From Corynebacterium sp. zg-331 (GTDB lineage: Bacteria > Actinomycetota > Actinomycetes > Mycobacteriales > Mycobacteriaceae), in contig NZ_JACMYD010000001.1 in NCBI RefSeq assembly GCF_014267345.1, forward strand, positions 310,001 through 374,000: a stretch of DNA of 64,000 nt. The letters are read 5' to 3'. The notes under the pieces are model-generated. The model saw only the letters and a program-made list of their open reading frames with translations, did no database searches and was not told the origin of the DNA. Position 1 is the first letter of the stretch. The number at the start of each line of letters is the position of its first letter. The position numbers and the translations under genes are program-made. Positions 57,390-64,000 of the stretch are shown here, one piece after another.

Positions 57390-57418
57390 CGGGGTGTGCC
57401 GTGAGCCCGGCATCCCCG
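57390..57418 (+). repeat. pyrH-frr intercistronic hairpin
   Basis: CGGGG/CCCCG (57390-57394 and 57414-57418) encloses TGCCG/CGGCA (57397-57401 and 57408-57412). No T run follows, so it is more likely an mRNA stability or processing element than a terminator. Confidence 0.45.
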
Positions 57419-57471
57419 CGTGCATGGCGAGGAGAAATGAAAGCATGACTACGACAGACAGAGGATGAACG

Positions 57472-58029
57472 ATGATTGACGAGATTTTGATGGACGCCGA
57501 AGAGCGCATGAGTAACACCGTGGAGCATACCCGCGAGGATCTCACCACGATCCGCACCGGGCGGGCCAACCCCTCCATGTTCAACGGCGTGGTGGCCGAG
57601 TACTACGGCGTGCCCACGCCCATCACCCAGATGGCCTCCATTTCCGTGCCGGAACCGCGGATGCTGCTCATCAAGCCCTACGAGCCCTCCATCATGGGGG
57701 AGATCGAGGACGCCATCCGCAACTCCGACCTGGGGGTTAATCCCACCAACGATGGCCACGTGCTGCGCGTGACGGTGCCGCAGCTCACCGAGGAGCGCCG
57801 CAGGGACATGGTGAAGCTGGCTAAGTCTAAGGGCGAGGACGGCAAGATCGCCATCCGCAACGTGCGCCGCAAGGGGATGGAGCAGCTGAAGAAGCTGCAA
57901 AAGGATGGTGACGCCGGTGAGGACGAGGTCATCGCCGCGGAGAAGGAATTAGACAAGACCACTCAGGAATACGTGGCCAAGGTCGATGAGGTGGTCTCCC
58001 ACAAGGAATCGGAACTCATGGAGGTCTGA
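57472..58029 (+). CDS. frr: Ribosome recycling factor
   Basis: Splits post-termination ribosomes with EF-G. The 185-aa protein has '[20 protein letters not shown]' and '[20 protein letters not shown]', then '[18 protein letters not shown]'. Normal full length. It follows pyrH by 92 bp and precedes cdsA, the common order pyrH-frr-cdsA. Confidence 0.97.
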   Translation: MIDEILMDAEERMSNTVEHTREDLTTIRTGRANPSMFNGVVAEYYGVPTPITQMASISVPEPRMLLIKPYEPSIMGEIEDAIRNSDLGVNPTNDGHVLRVTVPQLTEERRRDMVKLAKSKGEDGKIAIRNVRRKGMEQLKKLQKDGDAGEDEVIAAEKELDKTTQEYVAKVDEVVSHKESELMEV

Positions 58030-58067
58030 ACCGGGATTCTTGCCGCACCGTAGAAAGGAGTGCCGTC

Positions 58068-58946
58068 GTGGCCGCAACCCGCCGTTTTGCGCGGTTGAAA
58101 CCTAAAAACAGCGCGGGGCGCAATCTTCCGGCTGCGGTAGCCGTGGGGGTGGGCCTGGGGGCCTTGGTCGTTGCAGCGGTCTTATCGGGCCCGCTGGGCT
58201 GGTATCTTCTGGTCGGTCTCGCCGTGGGGGTGGGCACCTGGGAGGTGAGCACGCGGCTGAGGGAGGCGGACTTCCTGATTAGCCGCCCGCTGTTGATCGT
58301 GGGTGGACAGATCCTCGTGTGGCTGACCTGGCCGTGGGGGGTAGGCGGCATGGTGGCCGCCTACGTGGCGGTCGCTCTCGTGGTGATGTATAGCAGGCTG
58401 TTCGTTCAGGTCGATAGCGTTCGTGCCCGCCACTACGTGCGTGACGTGGCCGTCTCGCTCTTTGTTTTAACCTGGATCCCCATGTTCGGTTCCTTTGCCG
58501 CGCTGATCTCGCGGATCGAATCGGACTTTGCCGCCGCGCCGCTGTTCATCGTCACCTTTATGGCCTGCGTGGTGGCCTCGGATACGGGAGGCTACATTGC
58601 CGGGGTGTGCTTTGGTTCCCACCCGATGGCTCCTGCGGTGAGCCCAAAGAAATCGTGGGAGGGGTTCGCGGGATCGCTGATCGGCGCGGGCCTCGTGGGG
58701 CTAGTCTGCGTGGTATTTTTGTTGGGGCATCACTGGTGGTTCGGCGTGGCGATGGGCCTGCTCATGGCGGTGTGCGCCACGCTGGGTGACCTGGTGGAGT
58801 CGCAATTCAAACGGGACCTGGGGATCAAGGACATGTCCGGCTTGCTGCCCGGCCACGGAGGCATGATGGATCGCCTTGATGGCCTGCTGCCGGCGGCGAT
58901 GGTGACCTGGCTTCTGCTCAGCCTGGTCACTCAGGGACTTTCTTAG
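58068..58946 (+). CDS. cdsA: Phosphatidate cytidylyltransferase
   Basis: Makes CDP-diacylglycerol, the precursor of phospholipids and phosphatidylinositol. The GTG at 58068 behind AGAAAGGAG gives 292 aa with about eight membrane helices. The CDS signature is 'ESQFKRDLGIKDMSGLLPGH' followed by 'GGMMDRLDGLLPA'; 'SPKKSWEGFAGSLIG' is also present. Only 4 nt separate its stop from the convergent LapA-type gene. Confidence 0.95.
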   Translation: MAATRRFARLKPKNSAGRNLPAAVAVGVGLGALVVAAVLSGPLGWYLLVGLAVGVGTWEVSTRLREADFLISRPLLIVGGQILVWLTWPWGVGGMVAAYVAVALVVMYSRLFVQVDSVRARHYVRDVAVSLFVLTWIPMFGSFAALISRIESDFAAAPLFIVTFMACVVASDTGGYIAGVCFGSHPMAPAVSPKKSWEGFAGSLIGAGLVGLVCVVFLLGHHWWFGVAMGLLMAVCATLGDLVESQFKRDLGIKDMSGLLPGHGGMMDRLDGLLPAAMVTWLLLSLVTQGLS

Positions 58947-58950
58947 GGAA

Positions 58951-59298
58951 TTACTGGGCGTTCTTCTTGGCCAGGCGGCGCAGCTCGAACATTCGTACCC
59001 CGCCCACAAGCGCCATGATGAGAGCTCCGGCGATGGCGGCCAAAAGGAAGCCCACCCCGGCGGGGAAGCTGAACCTCCAGGCAAAGAGCGTGAGTTCCAC
59101 GGACTGCTGATTCTGCATGATAAAGACGAGCAGGATGATCAGCAGCAGGGCTCCGACAATGAGGGCGGCCCAGGTGGTCGCGGCGAAGGTACGGTGCGGC
59201 GTGGTCGGGGTGGTGCGGGGGGCTTCCGTGACGGGGGCGTCGGCGGAGGCAGCCTGGGAGGAAGGATCGTCGGGTGTAGGTTCTGTATGAGTAGCCAT
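58951..59298 (-). CDS. LapA-domain (DUF1049) membrane protein
   Basis: The 115-aa protein starts at ATG 59298 with a Thr/Pro/Ala-rich tail (1-40), then two transmembrane helices ('LIVGALLLIILLVFIMQN', 'GVGFLLAAIAGALIMALVGG') around 'QQSVELTLFAWRFSFP', the DUF1049/LapA pattern. The end 'RRLAKKN' is basic. Role unknown; in other bacteria LapA acts in envelope homeostasis. Confidence 0.85.
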   Translation of the reverse strand: MATHTEPTPDDPSSQAASADAPVTEAPRTTPTTPHRTFAATTWAALIVGALLLIILLVFIMQNQQSVELTLFAWRFSFPAGVGFLLAAIAGALIMALVGGVRMFELRRLAKKNAQ

Positions 59299-59380
59299 GC
59301 CTCTATTCAAGCGTGCGTGTGCTCGGGGAGTCCACCCCGGGTCGAGGTGGGATTAGATTCGGCGTGCCTGAGGTGGAACA

Positions 59381-60520
59381 ATGGTGCCCATCATGGCTGA
59401 ACCAATCAAGCTTCAATTTGCCGCGCCCAAGCGCGGTATGCCGCCCAAGCACTTTGCGGATCTCGACGCCGAGGCGCGCGTGGCCGCGGTGACCGGTCTG
59501 GGTCTGCCGCGGTTCCGCGTCAATCAGATCGCGCGGCACTATTACGGCAGGTACGAGGCCGATCCGAGCACGATGACGGATCTGCCCGCTCAAGCGCGGG
59601 AGCAGGTGCGCGAGGCGCTCTTCCCGCCGCTGATGACCCCGGTCAAGCGGACCGCCACGGATGAGGGGGAGACGCAGAAGACGCTGTGGCGCCTCCACGA
59701 CGGCACGCTGCTGGAATCTGTTCTCATGCGCTACCCGGATCGTGCCACCCTGTGCATTTCCTCCCAGGCGGGGTGCGGTATGAGTTGTCCGTTTTGCGCC
59801 ACGGGGCAGGGGGGCCTGGATCGTAATCTCTCCACCGGGGAGATCGTGGATCAGGTGCGCAACGCCGCGGCCACGATGGAGTCGGAGGGAGGTCGTCTTT
59901 CCAACGTGGTGTTCATGGGGATGGGCGAGCCGCTGGCCAACTACAAGCGCGTGGTCTCCGCCGTGCGGCAGATTACCAGCCCGGTGCCCGAGGGTTTTGG
60001 CATCTCGCAGCGCAACGTCACGGTGTCCACCGTGGGGCTGGCCCCGGCGATTCGCAAGCTGGCCGACGAGGACATGTCGGTGACCCTGGCGATCTCCCTG
60101 CATACTCCCGACGACGAGCTACGCGATACCCTGGTGCCGGTGAATAATCGCTGGCCAGTGGCGGAGGTCTTGGACGCCGCGCGCTATTACGCCGATAAAT
60201 CCGGTCGCCGGGTGTCGGTGGAATACGCCCTGATTAGGGACAAAAATGACCAGGATTGGCGCGCCGATATGCTGGGTGCAAAGCTCCACGCCGCCCTAGG
60301 ATCCAAGGTGCACGTGAACGTTATTCCGCTTAATCCCACCCCCGGATCGGAGTGGGATGCCTCCCCCAAGGAGCGGCAGAACGAGTTCGTGCGTCGGGTG
60401 ATCGCGCAGGGGGTACCGTGTACGGTGCGCGATACCAAGGGATCGGAGATCGCGGCGGCCTGCGGCCAGCTGGCGGCGGAAGAACGCGGCGCGGAAGCGG
60501 GGGAGCAGGCCACGGTTTAA
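59381..60520 (+). CDS. rlmN: 23S rRNA/tRNA (adenine-C2)-methyltransferase RlmN
   Basis: Radical-SAM enzyme methylating A2503 of 23S rRNA and A37 of tRNAs. The ATG at 59381 has GAGGTGG upstream; ATG 59393 is also possible. The 4Fe-4S Cys are Cys132, Cys136 and Cys139 ('CGMSCPFC'). '[12 protein letters not shown]' and '[18 protein letters not shown]' follow. The second catalytic Cys is in 'AAACGQLA' near the end. Length 379 aa is normal. Confidence 0.95.
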   Translation: MVPIMAEPIKLQFAAPKRGMPPKHFADLDAEARVAAVTGLGLPRFRVNQIARHYYGRYEADPSTMTDLPAQAREQVREALFPPLMTPVKRTATDEGETQKTLWRLHDGTLLESVLMRYPDRATLCISSQAGCGMSCPFCATGQGGLDRNLSTGEIVDQVRNAAATMESEGGRLSNVVFMGMGEPLANYKRVVSAVRQITSPVPEGFGISQRNVTVSTVGLAPAIRKLADEDMSVTLAISLHTPDDELRDTLVPVNNRWPVAEVLDAARYYADKSGRRVSVEYALIRDKNDQDWRADMLGAKLHAALGSKVHVNVIPLNPTPGSEWDASPKERQNEFVRRVIAQGVPCTVRDTKGSEIAAACGQLAAEERGAEAGEQATV

Positions 60521-60586
60521 TCGGCTGTTCACGTTCTTTCGATAGAGTGAGAGGCACGATAGTTTCTTGAGAAAGGACGTGCCTCC

Positions 60587-61369
60587 GTGTTCCACGAGGA
60601 TCCTACAACGCAGGCCCTCGCCGTGCGAGGGCTGTGCAAGGCGTTTGACGGCAAGGCAGCCGTCAACGAGATTGACCTCGACATCCCCCGGGGTTCCCTC
60701 TACGGCATCGTCGGCCCCAATGGGGCGGGCAAAACCACCATGCTGTCCATGATCGCGGGCCTGCTGCGCCCCGATCGCGGTGATACCTGGGTGGCGGGGT
60801 ACCAGACCTGGAAGCAGCCTCTGGAGGTCAAGCGAGCCATGGGCCTGCTGGCGGACGGGGTGCCGGTCTTTGATCGCCTGAGCGGCCCGGAATTGCTCAG
60901 CTACGTGGGGGCATTGCGTGGCATGGACGAGGCCGTGGTGGCCCAGCGCAGCCGGGAGCTCCTCGATGCGCTCGGGCTGACGGAGGCCGGGGACAAGCGG
61001 GTGGCAGACTATTCCGCGGGCATGACCAAGAAGATCCTGCTCGCCCAGGCCCTGGTGCACAACCCGGAGGTGCTGATCCTGGACGAGCCCCTGGAGGCCG
61101 TGGACCCGGTCTCCGGGCGCACTATCCAGAACCTTCTGCGCAGCTACGCGGCCTCGGGCGGCACCGTGGTTATCAGCTCACACGTGATGGAGCTGGTGGA
61201 GGGGTTGTGCAGCCACGTGGCCATCATCAACCACGGCCGGGTGCATGCGGCGGGGAGCGTGGAGGAGGTGCGCGGCGGGCGTTCGCTGACCGACGCCTTT
61301 GTCGAGGCCGTGGGTGGGGAACGCGGCACGGATTCCCTGGCCTGGCTGGGCGGTGACCAATCCCGATGA
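60587..61369 (+). CDS. ABC transporter ATP-binding protein
   Basis: The 260-aa ATPase starts at GTG 60587 behind AGAAAGGACG. Walker A 'GPNGAGKTT' (about 44), signature 'YSAGMTKKILLAQAL' (about 144), Walker B 'VLILDEPLEAVD' (about 163) and the switch 'VISSHVMELVE' are all present; the signature reads SAGM rather than SGGQ. The permease gene begins in its last 4 nt. Drug- or lipid-exporter type by similarity; substrate unknown. Confidence 0.92.
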   Translation: MFHEDPTTQALAVRGLCKAFDGKAAVNEIDLDIPRGSLYGIVGPNGAGKTTMLSMIAGLLRPDRGDTWVAGYQTWKQPLEVKRAMGLLADGVPVFDRLSGPELLSYVGALRGMDEAVVAQRSRELLDALGLTEAGDKRVADYSAGMTKKILLAQALVHNPEVLILDEPLEAVDPVSGRTIQNLLRSYAASGGTVVISSHVMELVEGLCSHVAIINHGRVHAAGSVEEVRGGRSLTDAFVEAVGGERGTDSLAWLGGDQSR

Positions 61370-62949
61370 CCAAGGCGCTGATAAAGCTGCACGCCACCCT
61401 GTGGCGCCGCACGGCTACGTCGAACCCCTCCGTGATCGTCATGGCCGTGCTGATCGGCCTGTATGCCTTCATCGGCATGGCCTCGGTGGGTTTCATGCTC
61501 TTTTTCCGGGTTCGGGAGGGGAGCTCCGAGATCGTTCCCGCTGCCGTCGCCGTGGGCATGATCGCCTACATCGTGCTCATGGCGATGATGCCCTCGGGCG
61601 AGCAGCAGGTCACCGCGCGCGATCTGGCCGTGTTTCCCATAACGGCCCGCCAGGCCCGTTCGGCCCTGTGGCCGCTGATATTCCTGCATAGCCGCTCGCT
61701 CGTATCCCTGCTCTGCACGCTGTCCACGGCGGCCGTGGTGTGCGCGGCGGCGGGCTCGGGGCTGGCCTTCGCGGTGGGCCTGCCGATGCTGACGGTCGCG
61801 TTTGCCACCACGGTGCTCGCGGGCGAGGTGATAGGCAGGCTCCTGGGGCGCGGGGCGGTGGGTAAGGATCGCCTGGCCGCTTGGAGCGCGGTGGGTGTTA
61901 TGGCCCTGATCCTGGGGTTTAACCTGGTGCTCAACGGCGATGGCAGCCTCCCCCTGGAGGCGGTGGGTAGGGTGCTGGCCTGGACTCCTTTCGGCGCTAC
62001 GGGCGGTGCCCTCGCGGCGGCTCTGACCGGGCAGTGGGGCGTCGGCGTGGCCCAGGGCCTGATCGCCATTGCCACCCTGGGAGCCCTGCTGTGGCTGTGG
62101 CTACGAGGCGTGGCGCAGGACCTGCGGGAACCCCAAATTCACATCGCTGCCGGGAGGAAGAAGGAAAAGGTGCGTTCGGATGGCGACGCTCTGCCCACTG
62201 TTTTCCTACCGATGATGCCCCGCAATCCGGCCACCGCAATCTTCTCCCGCGCGCTGCGCTACGTGCGCCGGGATAGCCGCATGATCGGTAGCGTGCTCAT
62301 TATTCCGCTCGTGATGGTGTTCTTCCTGTATCGCGGTTATGCGCAGGACGCCTTCAACGCGTACATGGGTGCCTTCATCCTCTGTTTCTTCCTGGCGGGG
62401 ATCTGCTCCAATGATTTCGGTTATGACGGTCCCAGCGGTTGGCTGCACCTGGTCAGCGGGGTGCGTCCGCGCACGCTTTTGCTGGCCCGGCACGCGGGCT
62501 CGGTGGCAATTCCGGGAGCGTTCTTCCTGCTTTATGCCGCGCTGATGGTGGCGATCCTCCCGAATCGGGCGATGACCACGATGGTTCTTAGCGCAGTGCT
62601 GGGCTACTGGCTTTCCGCGGCAGCCTCGGGCCTGTACCTGACCGTGTATAACGCCTTTCCCACGGCCCGTCCCGGGACGAGCCCCTGGTCGGATCGCTCC
62701 GGGTATTCCTCCGCGGCGATGGTGACCGGTTTCGGCTTCCTCCTGCTCGGTTGGGTGCCCTTGGCGCCGGGGGCACTACTGCTGGGGTTGGGCGCGATCA
62801 AGGCGATGCTCTGGGCCTCGGTTCTGGGTGGGGTGCTGGCCGTGGCGGTTCCTTTGGCGCTCTATCTCGTGGCGATGCGGGTATCCGTGCGCAGGCTGGA
62901 GCGCACCTGGTCGGAGATCTACCAAAAAGTGCGCTCCTGGGTGAACTAG
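61366..62949 (+). CDS. ABC transporter permease
   Basis: The 527-aa membrane protein has about twelve hydrophobic helices in two halves separated by a hydrophilic loop (about 240-290, 'AAGRKKEKVRSDGD'). It overlaps the ATPase gene by ATGA, so the two make one exporter. 'MMPSGEQQVTARDLAVFPI' and 'LHLVSGVRPRTLLLARH' resemble ABC-2 type exporters of actinobacteria. Substrate not known. A bidirectional terminator follows. Confidence 0.87.
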   Translation: MTKALIKLHATLWRRTATSNPSVIVMAVLIGLYAFIGMASVGFMLFFRVREGSSEIVPAAVAVGMIAYIVLMAMMPSGEQQVTARDLAVFPITARQARSALWPLIFLHSRSLVSLLCTLSTAAVVCAAAGSGLAFAVGLPMLTVAFATTVLAGEVIGRLLGRGAVGKDRLAAWSAVGVMALILGFNLVLNGDGSLPLEAVGRVLAWTPFGATGGALAAALTGQWGVGVAQGLIAIATLGALLWLWLRGVAQDLREPQIHIAAGRKKEKVRSDGDALPTVFLPMMPRNPATAIFSRALRYVRRDSRMIGSVLIIPLVMVFFLYRGYAQDAFNAYMGAFILCFFLAGICSNDFGYDGPSGWLHLVSGVRPRTLLLARHAGSVAIPGAFFLLYAALMVAILPNRAMTTMVLSAVLGYWLSAAASGLYLTVYNAFPTARPGTSPWSDRSGYSSAAMVTGFGFLLLGWVPLAPGALLLGLGAIKAMLWASVLGGVLAVAVPLALYLVAMRVSVRRLERTWSEIYQKVRSWVN

Positions 62950-62962
62950 AAAAGCACAACGA

Positions 62963-63002
62963 AAGGGGGCGGGCCACCCACGAGGATGTGGCCCGCCCCC
63001 TT
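62963..63002. terminator. Bidirectional terminator between ABC permease and DUF2631 genes
   Basis: A perfect 15-bp stem (62963-62977 with 62988-63002) has a 10-nt loop. TTC follows on plus and TTCGTTGTGCTTTTC on minus. It sits between two convergent genes and serves both. Confidence 0.92.
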
Positions 63003-63016
63003 CTCGGGGGTATCGC

Positions 63017-63442
63017 TTAGTTCTGCGGCAGCGCGCGCAGGTGCTCCACGCGGGAAGGCTCGATGTTGAGGGCACGCAGCTCCTTATCGCTAAGCTCGGC
63101 GTAAGGACCCTGGAGGGTGGCCTGAAGATAGGCCCACTCCGGCTCCTTATGGCCCACGGGCTTGTTGTGTGCGCTCAACGTGCGCACCTGGCTCAGCTTG
63201 GGGCGGAAGGCGTGGAGAAGCAGCCCCACCGCGATGACCGCAGCCAGGGTGAACAACCAAATGGTTTCCACGTGGCCCTTGTGGTTACCGAAGTTGTAGC
63301 CCAGCAGGAAGAGAACGCACACCCAGCCGGAGATCTGGGTGGCGCGGAATCCGATGTCGTGCCAGCCCCAGGCGGCCGAGGGCTCGTCCAGGGTGGACAC
63401 ACCATTGTGAATCTCAGGCTCGATGCGGTGGGAACCAGCCAC
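63017..63442 (-). CDS. DUF2631 family membrane protein
   Basis: The 141-aa protein has a hydrophilic start ('MAGSHRIEPEIHNGVSTLDE'), two membrane helices ('ISGWVCVLFLLGYNFG', 'ETIWLFTLAAVIAVGLLLHA') and a charged tail. It is the actinobacterial DUF2631 family, usually near dxr as here. Function unknown. Confidence 0.87.
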   Translation of the reverse strand: MAGSHRIEPEIHNGVSTLDEPSAAWGWHDIGFRATQISGWVCVLFLLGYNFGNHKGHVETIWLFTLAAVIAVGLLLHAFRPKLSQVRTLSAHNKPVGHKEPEWAYLQATLQGPYAELSDKELRALNIEPSRVEHLRALPQN

Positions 63443-63608
63443 GGTAATCTCTCCTTATAGACAGGCTGCGGGCTTTCAACACTGCCCATTATTGTGCCAC
63501 AGGGCGAGGGGTGGGGAGAACTCCTGCGGGGGATAGGCGCCTGGTCACGCCCTGCAATCCACCTTTCGGTTGCCCCTGCGGCCGGGGACGCCCCGGCGAT
63601 GGTGAACA

Positions 63609-64000
63609 ATGGGGTGCGTGGTACAGCGCATTCTTATCCTCGGTTCCACCGGTTCCATCGGCACGCAGGCCCTGGAGGTGATCGCGGAAAATCCTCATCT
63701 TTTCGCGGTGGCGGGCATCGCCGCTGGCGGTTCCTCGCCGTCCCTGATCATCGAGCAAGCCCGGAGCCTGGGCCTGCCCCCGCAGCGGGTAGCCGTCGCC
63801 GGGACACGGGCCGCACGGGAGGTTTCGGAGGCGCTGGGCGGCCGGGTCATCGACGGTCCCGACGCCGCCCGGGACCTCGTCCAGTCGCTCGATGCCGAGC
63901 GCGGCATGGACGTGGTTCTCAACGCCCTGGTGGGATCGATGGGCCTGGCAGCCACGATGGCCAGCCTGCGAGCCGGGGTGCGATTGGCGCTGGCAAATAA
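63609..64000 (+). CDS. dxr: 1-deoxy-D-xylulose-5-phosphate reductoisomerase, 5' part
   Basis: Second step of the MEP isoprenoid pathway, converting deoxyxylulose phosphate to methylerythritol phosphate with NADPH. The gene runs off the window. Start is ATG 63609 or GTG 63618 in the same frame. '[18 protein letters not shown]' is the NADPH-binding start, and '[20 protein letters not shown]' followed by 'LALANK' matches the family up to the cut. It is divergent from the DUF2631 gene. Confidence 0.93.
   Translation, partial: MGCVVQRILILGSTGSIGTQALEVIAENPHLFAVAGIAAGGSSPSLIIEQARSLGLPPQRVAVAGTRAAREVSEALGGRVIDGPDAARDLVQSLDAERGMDVVLNALVGSMGLAATMASLRAGVRLALAN

Noticed and set aside
63494..64000. 168-codon frame at the right edge
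   Set aside because: It is out of frame with dxr, which is clearly recognisable in the frame starting at 63609, and its product is Gly/Arg/Pro low-complexity.

Overview
The window is chromosomal DNA from a high-GC actinobacterium of the Mycobacteriales, almost certainly a Corynebacterium. The evidence is gene order and regulation. The run sepIVA-yceD-rnc-mutM-...-acyP-smc-ftsY is followed by amtB-glnK-glnD-ffh-rpsP-(island)-rimM-trmD. Further on come rplS-lepB-rnhB-DUF2469-yraN-comM-dprA-xerC-LytM-rpsB-tsf-pyrH-frr-cdsA-rlmN and a truncated dxr. A textbook AmtR box (CTAT-N6-ATAG) precedes amtB. No tRNA, rRNA, CRISPR array, complete insertion sequence or prophage was seen. Species cannot be named from the sequence alone.

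Layout. 1-3.1 kb: the end of a TrpC paralogue that has lost catalytic residues, then lgt and pyk with a strong terminator. 3.1-4.75 kb: a low-coding, partly AT-rich stretch holding a frameshifted Abi/HEPN-like phage-resistance gene. 4.9-9.2 kb: M20 peptidase, a small unknown gene, glycerate kinase and NADP-glutamate dehydrogenase. 9.5-11.4 kb: an exported DUF6230 protein translationally coupled to a DUF6114 membrane protein that carries an extra extracytoplasmic domain. 11.6-26.5 kb: the cell-division, RNA-processing, DNA-repair, chromosome-segregation and protein-targeting block. It is interrupted by a two-gene ArsR/oxidoreductase module and an amino-acid/sodium symporter, and it includes an unexplained 1,163-residue protein between smc and ftsY. 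26.6-30.4 kb: the nitrogen-control operon amtB-glnK-glnD. 30.4-32.7 kb: ffh and rpsP.

32.8-37.6 kb is a graveyard between rpsP and rimM. It holds a phoD with two amber codons and two frameshifts, a frameshifted secreted protein, one intact AT-rich ORF, a decayed two-helix membrane protein that can only be read across frames, and a nupC-type transporter with two frameshifts and a stop. 37.7-43.0 kb: rimM, trmD, a small unknown gene, a DUF1648 membrane protein with its GntR/YtrA regulator, and tex. 43.1-47.1 kb: the thiamine operon thiE-thiO-thiS-thiG-thiF on the minus strand behind a TPP riboswitch. 47.3-63 kb: translation, secretion, competence-related, recombination and lipid genes, ending in an ABC exporter pair and the start of the MEP-pathway gene dxr.

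How they work together. Lgt and LepB mature exported proteins, and Ffh and FtsY target them. AmtB takes up ammonium, GlnK and GlnD sense nitrogen state, and Gdh assimilates. The thi genes build the thiazole and couple it to the pyrimidine under TPP control. RpsP, RplS, RpsB, Tsf, Frr, RimM, TrmD and RlmN form several translation clusters. The observations most worth a second look are the Abi gene with two opposite single-base indels, the 1,163-aa SMC-neighbour protein, the DUF6230/DUF6114 pair, the degenerate TrpC, the rpsP-rimM decay island, the GntR gene whose start lies inside its own direct repeats, and a perfect 18-bp palindrome that contains two inverted DnaA boxes.
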